Source of the DNA: Amblyomma americanum
Taxonomy: Eukaryota > Arthropoda > Arachnida > Ixodida > Ixodidae
Direction: 5' to 3'
DNA: 64,000 nt
Assembly: GCF_052857255.1 (NCBI RefSeq)
Contig: NW_027526658.1
Coordinates: 62,001 to 126,000 of the forward strand
Part shown: piece by piece, positions 1-9,088 of the stretch
Position numbering within the stretch: the stretch's first letter is position 1
How the letters are laid out: the number at the start of each line of letters is the position of its first letter
The notes under the pieces: model-generated
What the model saw: only the letters and a program-made list of their open reading frames with translations
Told to the model about the DNA's origin: nothing
The model's database searches: none
Translations under genes and position numbers: made by a program

Positions 1-2034
1 ACTAAACGTACTACGAATGAAAACTGGTGCTTATTTCGTGATAAATTAAAAGAACTTGAGAAGATATGGGTTCCCAAATTCACAATCTCAAACCGAATAA
101 ATGATCCCTGGTTCACTAACGAATGCAAAAGGTACTTAAACAGAAAAAAGAGGGTATACAGAAGAGCTTCAAGAACCAATGCACCACTCGACTGGATGAA
201 ATATAAGGAAATTGCTGCGCTTACTGAAAGAAAACTCGAAGAAGAGAAACAAAAATACTATAACGACACACTTCCGAAACTATTAAAAAGTGATCCCAAA
301 AAGTTTTGGCGCACTGTAAACCCTAAAAGCAGCAACATTTTACCAGCACTAACTACAGGAGAGGGCTCGCCCTTACCGTTAGACGAGTGCGCCGAAATCG
401 TCAACAAATCTTTTAGTGACATGTTCACAAATGAACTCCCCGCTGATAATTTACCGCCCACTTCTCCAACATACATACGGTTTCAATTTGCACCTATTAC
501 TATCACAACAAATGGCGTCGCCCGCGCAATCGACAAGCTAGAACTAAAAAAGGCCCCAGGACCCGATGGGATCAGTACAAAGATTCTGAAACTAACATGT
601 CACGAATCATCTGGTTTGCTCGCGCTGATATTTCAACAATCTCTGGATACAGGAAAGCTCCCGGACGACTGGAAACAAGCACACATCATTCCCGTACACA
701 AATCAGGAAGTAACACCGACCGAAACAACTTCAGGCCTATCTCACTTACTTGTATCTGCTGCAAACTACTAGAGCATATCTTCTTTTCCCACATCATGAA
801 CCATCTGAACCTAAATAACTTACTTCTCGAGAATCAGCACGGATTCCGGCAAAACCGATCATGCCAGTCGCAACTGTTTGAGCTTGTGACTGACCTTCAT
901 CAATCCCTACACATGTCTCATCTCACAGACGCCATTTTCATTGACTTTACAAAAGCTTTTGACTGTGTTGCCCACAAACGCTTACTGCTAAAGACCCGAA
1001 ATTTACAGCTCGACGACAAAACAACTACATGGATCGAGCAATTCCTAACCGATCGTTACCAGTCGGTCAAAATTGAGAACATCATTTCTAAACCCACTCG
1101 CGTATTATCCGGTGTCCCACAGGGCTCAGTATTAGGGCTATTACTTTTTCTAATTTATATAAACGACATAGCCTCTAATATTACATCATCAATACGGCCT
1201 TTCGCTGACGACTGCGTAATATACAGGCAGATAACCACCCCGACTGATGCACTAGCTCTCCAATCAGATCTAACAGAACTAACTGAATGGTGTTCAACGT
1301 GGCAGATGAATATTAATGTCAGTAAAACTAAGCATGTAAGATTCTCTAGCGTAGCAGAAACATCACAGAATAATTACCGGTTAAATAATAGTGGAATTGA
1401 CTCCGTGTCGTGTATAAAATATCTGGGAGTGTTTTTCAGTCAGAACTTAACCTGGGATGCTCACATTGAGTACATAACTAATAAAGCCTTTAAAAAAATT
1501 GGTCTCTTGAAACGCCGTTTACCCCTTGCGAACGCTGAAACACTGCACAGCGCTTATACAACGCTTATCAGATCATCTGTTGAATACGCTTCTGTTATAT
1601 GAAACCCCTCCCATGCGATCCTTTCAAATGCTCTAGAAGCAGTACAAAATAAAGCCGTCAGATTCATACTGTCATCCTACTCACGTCATCAAAGCGTATC
1701 AGCAATGAAGCAAGCCATGAATCTTCAACCTCTTGCTACACGTAGAAACTTTGCCCGGTTGTCATTATTTCACACCTTATACTATAGCGAAACGCCATTC
1801 TCCCGAAATCATATCTTTCCTGCACCTCATTGTTCAGCTCGCCTGGATCGTGCGCATAAGGTACGTCCGATTTTCGCTCGCACACTAAAATATCAGAAGT
1901 CACCGCTGGTTTTGTCAATAAATGAATGGAACTCATTGTCATCCAGCATTGTCGGCCATACTGAATTATCATCTTTTCAAACAAGTTTACTAACATTTCT
2001 GAACACGGGAAATGCGTCATCGAGTGCTGAATGA
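1..2034 (+). pseudogene. LINE-A reverse transcriptase ORF with one internal stop
   Basis: This is the ORF2 polyprotein of a LINE, which copies element RNA into DNA at a nicked target. Frame 1 is open from base 1 to a TGA at 1600-1602 and then continues in the same frame to a TGA at 2032-2034. Visible RT blocks are KKAPGPDGIS, FRPISL, the block-A stretch FIDFTKAFDCV, SGVPQGSVLG and the catalytic FADD. The sequence before the internal stop reads EYASVI, where related elements have tryptophan next, so the stop looks like a single TGG-to-TGA change. No other break was seen. The endonuclease domain would lie upstream of the window. Confidence 0.85.
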
Positions 2035-2365
2035 TTTACCGTGTCCGTGACTTTTTGGCGGTCCTTTTTTTGCTTTGCCATTTCTTGTGTGCTGAACAGC
2101 TCCGGAGCCTCTTTTATGTGCCATTGTATTTTTAGTTACTTGTTTTGCCCTAATTATTACTCACTTGTTTGAACGTGTTGAATATTGTGGTTTCAATATG
2201 TTATACTGCACTTAACCAAATGTTACCCAAACTCTGCCCTCTGTATATTTACCATCATTTGTTATGAGTTCATTTGTTATGTGTGCTTTCTTTTCATCAT
2301 TCCCCCCTATGTAATGCCCTCTTCTGGGTCTTTAAGGTAAATAAATAAATAAAAAAATAAAATAT
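1..2365 (+). mobile_element. Non-LTR retrotransposon (LINE-A), 3' portion
   Basis: The reading frame is already open at base 1, so the element starts upstream of the window. It runs through a reverse-transcriptase region, a C-terminal region, and about 330 bp of 3' untranslated sequence that ends in a TAAA-rich tail near 2336-2362. The motifs resemble the CR1/L2/Jockey group of LINEs; I did not assign a clade. A SINE in the opposite orientation begins about 10 bp after the tail. Confidence 0.85.
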
Positions 2366-2375
2366 ATATAATTGT

Positions 2376-2679
2376 AATTGGTTTTTGGGGAAAGGAAATG
2401 GCGCAGTATCTGTCTCATATATCTTTGGACACCTGAACCGCGCCGTAAGGGAAGTAATAAGGGAGGGAGTGAAAGAAGAAAGGAAGAAGGAGGTGCCGTA
2501 GTGCAGGGCTCCGGAATAATTTCGACCACCTGGGGATCTTTAACGTGCACTGACATCGCACAGCACACGGACGCCTTAGCGTTTTTCCTCCATAAAAACG
2601 CAGCCGGCGCGGTCGGGTTCGAACCCGGGAACTCCGGATCAGTAGTCGAGCGCCCTAACCACTGAGCCACCGCGGCGGG
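2376..2679 (-). mobile_element. tRNA-derived SINE (family 1)
   Basis: Read on the minus strand, the head has a tRNA-like A box (TGGCTCAGTGGT, 2658-2669) and a palindromic B box (GGGTTCGAACCC, 2615-2626), the internal RNA polymerase III promoter. A body follows with GTGCACGTTAAAGATCCCC, then a pyrimidine-rich CTTTC tract and a tail ending CCAAAAACCAATT. At about 300 bp this is one of the least damaged copies here. It resembles the tick SINE class I recall as Ruka; that name is unchecked. Confidence 0.88.
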
Positions 2680-5302
2680 AAACCAGCACCTTCCCGATTG
2701 CAGTCTTTTGGCTGGTGGAGCACCACACACACCATGTGCATGATGCGCCCCACGCGAACCGGACGCATTGTGCGCCATTGGTGGGCGGAACCCACTTCTT
2801 TCCTCCGCGGTGCGAGGAATGAGAGCCCGAACTCTTACGACACGAGGGCCGACCTGTATCGTAATGGTGCCATGAAAGAACAGCACGAGATAAAACTGTA
2901 CATTTTGTTTATTCGCAACATCATTACAGGTGCTCGGCGCTTTATTTCTGAAAAGGGTTTTCGAGGAAGGGACAATCGGAATAAAAACGTAATTAGTAAC
3001 GCGACACAGTACTCCTTCCATCACATCTTTGGCCCCCTGGTGACGGCTCTGGGGCGGGTGCTTGCCGGTAGTGGAATTTTGTCCTCTGCGATGCTTCCTG
3101 CTGCGTATGAACTTGATGAAGTAGCAGATAGCCCCTCGGCACGGTAGTGTAGTCGCGAACTGTTCCGGGCATGAAAGGTTCTGTACAATACAGGGTCTTC
3201 GTCATCACTCTCGGATGGTGTCGACTTGATGGGCTCCGTTTCTTTGTCCCAATTTGAATATGGAGTGGAACACAGTGCCCGACAGGTGTCAGCGCCCACA
3301 GAGATGGAACTGCTAACTTGTTCACGGTTGGGTTATTTCGAAGCCCGCATGCTTCCCGCTGGCCGTCTCGTTATGCTCTTGATCACTAAAGTTTTTACAA
3401 GATGCTTGTTTTCTCCAGAGGCCCACAGCCTGTGCAATGACCACAGACTATGCCTCGTCGTTCGTCACTGACCTCAAGATTTCTGTAACTTCCGCCTTCA
3501 GTCAAATCGTGACCTGGCGAGGTGCGCGCTCGCTTGCGTCAATGGCCTGCATAACACTTTCCGCTGGCCTCGCTCCCCGAGTCTTTTGTGACGGCGAGGT
3601 ATCGCTGTTGAGCTCTCTTGATCTCCGACAAAAATACCTCTGAAAAATCTCTGACCACTGCGATTTTCTTGTGGGCTTCCGCCTGTGTTACCTTGCGCCT
3701 GATGAAAGTCAAGCGGCCTGCATCGGCGGCTTCAAAGCCGATGCCTGAGGTCCTCGCAGGAGGCTCGTTCATCCGGAAACCCTGGCGGCGTAGGCGGCGG
3801 GGGCCAGCATCCAGGAAAACGGACGGTGATGGCGTTGGCAAACTGCGTCGCGGCCGCGGAGACCGGCCAGATGCCCTCTAAGTGCGTCCGTCACAGACAA
3901 GCGGCTCGCCGCGTTCAGGGCTCATGCTTGGAGAAGGCGATCCCCTGGATACCTCAAAGAGCGTCTGCGGCGGTCCCCAGGTGCAGGATGTGGCAGTGCC
4001 GCGTTTGAAGCTGAGGCTCGGGTTGCTGCGGCCGCTGTCGCTGTCGGTGTGGGCGTGCAGCTCACACTGCAGAGAAAAGTTGTGTGCTCCAGGAAACTGG
4101 CGACCTTCGCAGACAAATTGAATCCATACGGTGCTTCCAGAGTTCTCCACCTTCGGCATCCTAAAGTTTGCTTCTGAACGAACGCTTTTCTTCTTCTCTT
4201 CTTCGTCCGAACGAATGCTTCCTCCTGTTCCATTCGTTTTCTTTCTCTTCACCTTACCTTAGTCTTATTTGTCTTATAGCACCGAATTGGGAGGAGTACA
4301 CGGACACGATTATTCTGTGCATTTTTTAATGATATGCCCTAGACATCAGTAAACATGGTTCGTCACGAGCAATTACCTTTCGCCCGGTAAATAATTTATA
4401 ACTGAATATCTGCCCATATCTCCGTTTCCTTTTAAGCCACTGAACGGCAGCTATGCCATCGTGAGCGAGGTTGAAATCAGATGAGGCGCGGCAAAATAAA
4501 ATGTCACTGCTGATTATTTCTTTTAACACAGAGAAGCGCTCTTGCTCTTAATGTGTGAAGATCCTTGTTAGGGTTGCGTCACGCTTCCGAGGACCTACTT
4601 AGCACTTAGCAGTCTACTGGGCGGCTATAATCTAGATGTCTCGGCATGATAAGCCGTCTTATATACGTCTCAGCCGGCCCCCAGACAGTAATGTTTTTCA
4701 GATGTCTTGACAAATTATCTTGCAGTCTGCTTCAAGAACATTTCAAAACATCATGACAAATCTTTAGCTCAGCTCAGCTACTGCGCCAATTTTTTTACAG
4801 CGACAAGACATCTTGCAAGACACATTATGGAAATCTCAAAAACAGTATCCCTTCCTCTACAAAAAGCCTTTTTTGACTGAACACCAACCCGCCTATTCGA
4901 AGGTTGGAAGGCGCCTCGGCAAGATTAACGAGCCGTCTTGTAGTCATTAAAACTTGCCAAATTTCTTGAGGATGTACTAGATGCACTGCGTAGCAAGCAC
5001 CACTCAACAGTTGACTCTCTTGACCGTCTTCCATTGCACTGCCGGAAATGTGGATGCTCGCCACACTTACCGAGCACCACTATTCCGTTCCGTCATAAGG
5101 ACCAGGTGACTTGTGAGGAAATGGAAGTATTTTCAGTAGGAAAATCTAGTGCCTCAGTCAGCCTTCGGAGGCAGTCAGATAAATAACTCCGTTACTTTGA
5201 AAACTCGCTACCATCTGCTTCTGGCTAGTACGTTTTTTTTGTGCAACCTTGTATATGTTTCAAGTTGTGTCACGCGGTCTTGATCTGCGCAGTTACCAGT
5301 GG
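2680..5302. other. No recognised gene; unassigned sequence
   Basis: This stretch holds only short overlapping frames on both strands. The longest candidates (minus 3878-4252 and 3539-3841) have no motif I recognise, and competing frames of similar length overlap them. GC content is higher at 2700-4250 than at 4260-5250. It may be decayed transposon sequence, but I cannot name a family. Confidence 0.5.
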
Positions 5303-5312
5303 TTAAGGAGCT

Positions 5313-5515
5313 CGTTAAGGAGCTCGCGTCGCAGAAAAGCCGGTGTCGTCATCGTCTTTGGCCGTGAGAGAAAAATGGCGCATCTCGGTGGGCAGCTGAA
5401 CCGCGTAATGGAAGAAATTTTCCTTCCGTTACGGCGCGGTACGGGTGTCCAGCGAGAATTGCCAGACAGGCGTCATTTCCTTTCCTTACAACCACTTTTC
5501 ATTTGTTTTATTCTC
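5313..5515 (+). repeat. Dispersed repeat A, 5' part (split by SINEs)
   Basis: It begins at CGTTAAGGAGCTCGCGTCGC and contains GCAGAAAAGCCGGTGTCGTC. An inverted, uninterrupted copy lies at 51760-52160. The body carries the phrase 'TTACGGCGCGGT-CGGGTGTCC', which recurs within the element and in the SINE tail. The repeat breaks off at about 5515, where SINE sequence starts, and resumes at about 6084. A 12-bp direct duplication (TTAAGGAGCTCG) sits at its start, 5303-5326. Confidence 0.7.
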
Positions 5516-5517
5516 TT

Positions 5518-5763
5518 AACCCGACCGCGGCGGCTGCGTTTTTATGAAGGAAAAACGCTATGGCACCCTTGTGCTGTGCGATGTCAGTGCACGTCAAACA
5601 TCCCCAGGGGGGCGAAATTATTCCGTAGCTCTCCACTGCGGCACCCCTTTCTTCCTTTCTTCTTTCACTCTCTCCTTTATCTCTTCCCTTACGGCGCGGT
5701 TCAGGTGTCCAACAATATAGAAGACGGATACTGAGCAATTTCCTTTCCCCGAAATCCAATTAT
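5518..5763 (+). mobile_element. SINE family 1, 5'-truncated copy
   Basis: The copy starts just 3' of the B box, at ACCCGACCGCGGCGG, so the tRNA-like promoter head is missing. The body and pyrimidine-rich tail are present and end in CCAATTATT. The next SINE follows directly in the same orientation, giving a head-less/complete tandem pair. Confidence 0.85.
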
Positions 5764-5764
5764 T

Positions 5765-6060
5765 GTGGCTCAGTCGTTAGGGCGCTCGACTACTAATCCG
5801 GAGTTCCCGGGTTCGAACCCGACCGCGGCGGCTGCGTTTTTATGGAGGAAAAACGCTAAGGCGCCCGTGTGCTGTGCGATGTCAGTGCACGTTAAAGATC
5901 CCCAGATGGTCGAAATTATTCCGGAGCCCTCCACTACGGCACCTCTCTCTTCCTTTTTTCTTTCACTCCCTCCTTTATTCCTTCCCTTAAGGCGCGGTTC
6001 AGGTGTCCAACGATATATGAGACAGATACTACGCCATTTCCTTTCCCCAAAAACCAATTA
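5765..6060 (+). mobile_element. SINE family 1, near-complete copy
   Basis: The A box (GTGGCTCAGTCGTTAG) and B box (GGGTTCGAACCC) are both intact, followed by the family body and the tail CCCCAAAAACCAATTA. It joins the previous truncated SINE with no spacer. A short ATT microsatellite follows the tail. Confidence 0.88.
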
Positions 6061-6083
6061 TTATTATTATTATTATTATTATT
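6056..6083 (+). repeat. (ATT)n microsatellite at SINE 3' end
   Basis: About nine ATT repeats directly follow the SINE tail. Similar short ATT or AAT runs adjoin other copies of the family at about 36343 and 49275, so they are probably the SINE's own 3' terminal repeat, expanded. Confidence 0.85.
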
Positions 6084-6330
6084 CCTTCTCTTACGGACCG
6101 GAACGGGTGTCCACCGAGATATGTTAGACAGGCGTCCGTTCCTTTCCTTAATTTTTTTTTTCATTTTCCTTTCCTTGCGGCGTGGTTCAATAGGGTGTTC
6201 ACCAAGACATGTTTCCTTTCCTTAAATTGTCCGGTCAAGGGATCCCACCAAAAGACGATGGCGTTCCGTGAATTCCTTGGCAATGATGCAACACGCTGTT
6301 GCGTTCGCTCTTAAAGGCAAAGCTTAAGCG
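6084..6330 (+). repeat. Dispersed repeat A, 3' part
   Basis: This is the continuation of the repeat that stops at about 5515. It matches the minus-strand copy at 51760-52160 in order: TTACGGACCGGAACGGGTGTC, the 'gacaggcgtcc' unit, then AAATTGTCC, GATGGCGTTCC and finally AAGCTTAAGCGTCC. The uninterrupted copy confirms that the two SINEs were inserted into a pre-existing repeat. Confidence 0.7.
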
Positions 6331-6689
6331 TCCTCCAAATGTTTTTCGCCTTTTCATACAACTTTTAGCACGTGCGGTGCCTTCCTTCTCTTGTGCGTCC
6401 GTCTAGTTTGAGCTGTTTTTTCGCCATCAACCTTGACTTTCATTCCTATATTGTGAACAAGGCCCTCGTAGCGGGGCCGAAACGTTCTTTCGTTTTAACC
6501 ATTGCCCAGCGCTCGAAAAAGACAAGACGAACCAGCCCAGAACAATGGGGTAGCGCCTCGGTTACTCTCTCAGTGCGGAAGCGCTCACACACTCACCAAC
6601 ACCGACCAAGAATCTTGTCCGACCGACCTTTCTTGCGCCGACACCAAGCAACTGTGACGTCATGTTAAGTTAGAAAATGTATTAAACAC
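6331..6689. other. Unassigned, with a hammerhead-like stem fragment
   Basis: No gene was recognised. At 6461-6483 there is a 5-bp stem (GGCCC/GGGCC) followed directly by GAAAC. This is the arrangement of stem II plus the GAAA core of hammerhead ribozymes found in Penelope-like elements. The upstream core that should read CTGATGA reads GTGAACAA, so any ribozyme is degenerate. Confidence 0.3.
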
Positions 6690-7476
6690 AGATACCTCCA
6701 AATTTGGTCTGGGCGCCCCCGAATTTGACCGCGCCCAACACTGCCTCCAAATTTTCTATGGGCCAACCCAAAATTTGGCCCACCCATCCCCGACTCGCCG
6801 CGGTGGCTCAGTGGTTAGAGCGCTCAGCTACTGAGCCGGATTAACGGTTTCGAACACTACCGCGGCGGCCGCATTTCGATGAAGACGAAACGCAAAAGGC
6901 GCCCGTGTGCTGTGCGATGTCAGTGCACGTTAAATAACCCCAGGTGGTCAGAATTATTCTGAAGCCCTCCACTACAGCACCTCTTTCTTCTATTCTTCTT
7001 GCACTCCCTCCTTTATTTCTTCACTCACGGCCTGGTTCGGAGTTCCACCGTGATATGCGCGACTGTTACTGCGCCATTTCGTTTCCTCAAAAAACAATTT
7101 TCAATTTTTCCACCCCCGAAATTTGACCTCGGCCACATTGGACCCAAATCGATGTCCAGCGATAATTGACCACGGGCAACACGATAGTGACCCGCAAATT
7201 TGGTGCGGGCCACGTCCAAATATGGCCCACCCAACCTCTAAATTTGATCTCAGCCGATTTGGACCAAAATCGATGTATAGCTATAATTAATTGTGGCCGA
7301 CACGATAGTGACGTCCGAATTTCTCTCGGACAAGCCAAAAAATTTCATCCACCCATTCCCAAAGTTTGACCTCGGCCAATCTGGACCACAATTGATGTCC
7401 AACCGTAACTGACCATGCCCAACACTATGGTGACCTCCACACTTGGCCCGTGCCATTTCCAAAACTTGGCCTGGTG
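6690..7476 (+). repeat. ~121-bp tandem repeat, interrupted by a SINE
   Basis: Units recognisable by (A)AATTTGACCTCGGCC start near 7121, 7242 and 7364, a period of 121-122 bp. Related partial sequence lies at 6690-6796, before the SINE. Each unit carries 'GGACC(C/A)AAATCGATGT' and 'CACGATAGTGAC'. The units have diverged, so the array is not a fresh expansion. Confidence 0.75.
6797..7100 (+). mobile_element. SINE family 1 inserted in the 121-bp array
   Basis: The A-box region (GCGGTGGCTCAGTGGTTAG) is present. The B box is altered (GGTTTCGAACACT) and probably weakened. The body and tail are diverged from other copies. Tandem-repeat sequence on both sides shows that the SINE landed inside an existing array. 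Confidence 0.82.
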
Positions 7477-7954
7477 ATTGCAATAAAAGCCAGTGCTTTC
7501 GCGCTGTAGTTTAACGAAGTTAATACCTAAACAATGTTTTAGGCCCATTTGGGTCGACTCAGCGGCTGTTTTGAAAGGATATTGAGAAAATGCGACCAGA
7601 GGCGCATGGCAGGGATGCTGTTCGCAAGGAGTCGTTTAGTATGCCACGAGCAGTGGCTTTAGAACGCGACTGAAACGTTCCGTCATATTTGACTGATAGC
7701 ACGTGGTCTTCTGCTGTCGTGTACCCGCGCTGCTGCGCATGTATCACAGAAAATTTTGGACTTGAAGTACTCTTCGCACAAGGCGTCGCCTGTCACCGCT
7801 CAGCAAAGACTACATCCTGAACAATGCGACGTACCGTATACACAGAAATTAATGCAGCTCAGCACTCTATTTCTATAGCCAACCGACATATGCCTCACAG
7901 TCGACAGCAACTGTCGATCGCCTACCCCTTACAAAAATTTGTATCGTGTTGCTT
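7477..7954. other. No feature recognised
   Basis: Unique-looking sequence between two tandem arrays. No coding motif or repeat match to the rest of the window was seen. Confidence 0.5.
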
Positions 7955-8865
7955 TAGAATTTCTTTCTAGTTTTCTCAATAGAATCTATGGTGTTGCTTT
8001 TAACTTTGTATGTAGTATGTTAAAAGAGTTCCAATAACTAATTGGCCTACGCATTCTTATAGGATCACAAAGAAGTACTGGTATAGAAATACTGTAATGA
8101 GTGTCTTTTGTAACTCTCTAAGGAGATTCAATAGAAACTCTTTCAGCTTTTGTCGATAGAGCCTATAGTGGATTTACTGAACCTCTATAACTATTATGTA
8201 ACGAGTTTCGATAACTAATTGGCCACCGCATTCTTATGGAAATGCAATGAGGAACTGCTATAGAAATACTTTAATGAGTGTCTTCTGCAACTCTCTAAAG
8301 AGATCCAATAGAAGCTCTTTTAGCTTTCCTCATTAAAGCCTATAGTGCATTTACTGAACCTCTATAACTATTATGTAACGAGTTTCAATAACTAATTGGC
8401 CACCACATCCGTATAGAAATGCAATGAGGCTTTGCTATATAAATAATTTAATGAGTGTCTTCTGCAACTCTCTAAGGAGATCCAATCGAAGCTCTTTTAG
8501 CTTTCCTCAATAGAGCCTATAGTGGCTTTACTGAACCTCTGTAAGTATTACCTAACGAGTTCCAATAACTAATTGTTCACCGCATTGTTATAGGAACACG
8601 AAAAGATAGTGCTATTGAAACACTTCATTGATCGTCTTTTGCAAATCATTTGAGAGATTCAAAAAAACCTCCTTTATCTTTCCTTGATAGAGCCTATAGT
8701 GGATTTACTCAACCTCGAACTATTATGTAACGAGTTTCAATAACTAACTGGCCACCGCATTCCTATAGGAAGCCTAGGAGGTATTGCTCTTTTGGATTTC
8801 CTGAGTAGAGCTTACAGTGTAGTTATTGAAGCTCTATAAGTATTACCAAACGAGTTTCAATACAT
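7955..8865 (+). repeat. 177-bp tandem repeat array
   Basis: The anchor ATAACTAA(T/C)TGG occurs at 8034, 8211, 8388, 8565 and 8740, giving spacings of 177, 177, 177 and 175 bp. About five AT-rich units are present, the last ones more diverged and deleted. Each unit includes 'CTCTCTAAGGAGATCC' and 'GAGCCTATAGTGG'. The array lies just 3' of the BEN gene. Confidence 0.85.
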
Positions 8866-8991
8866 TCTTTACGAACATGAAGAGGTAGGTAGAAATACTT
8901 GTGGACTGAAGCCACGGGGACTTGAAAAAGTGAGTGAATGTGATATGTGCTGCAAAACATGCAATGATACAAGAAGGTCCTTCATGCATTG

Positions 8992-8997
8992 TTTATT
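8992..8997 (-). promoter_or_regulatory. Polyadenylation signal AATAAA of the BEN gene
   Basis: On the minus strand AATAAA occurs 8 bases after the TGA stop of the last BEN exon. This very short 3' UTR could be extended by later signals, which I did not find. Confidence 0.5.
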
Positions 8998-9005
8998 ACC
9001 TAGTC

Positions 9006-9088
9006 TCATTTAATCTCCCGAGAGAGCAGGGAGGACAAGCTGCTCTTCAGGCGGATAGGGTCGGCCTTGAACTCCCGAATAGTGAAGC
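9006..9088 (-). CDS. BEN gene exon 6 (terminal)
   Basis: Acceptor TTTGTGCAG|GCTTC. The frame continues exon 5 through the split glycine codon into FTIREFKADPIRLKSSL and ends at TGA 9008-9006. The final helix fits the end of a BEN domain. AATAAA follows the stop closely. Confidence 0.84.

Noticed and set aside
2600..2680. Possible true tRNA gene on the minus strand
   Set aside because: The A and B boxes are good, but the sequence continues into the SINE body and recurs at eight or more sites here.
2332..3024. 230-codon minus-strand frame
   Set aside because: Its middle is a translated SINE and the rest has no motif.
3878..4252. Basic 124-codon minus frame
   Set aside because: A second frame of 103 codons overlaps it, and neither has a recognisable domain.
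5765..6127. Frames reading like 'WTPEPRRKGRNKG' or 'FLSLPPLFLPLRRGSG' at many sites
   Set aside because: These recur wherever SINE family 1 lies and are translations of the SINE body, not a gene family.
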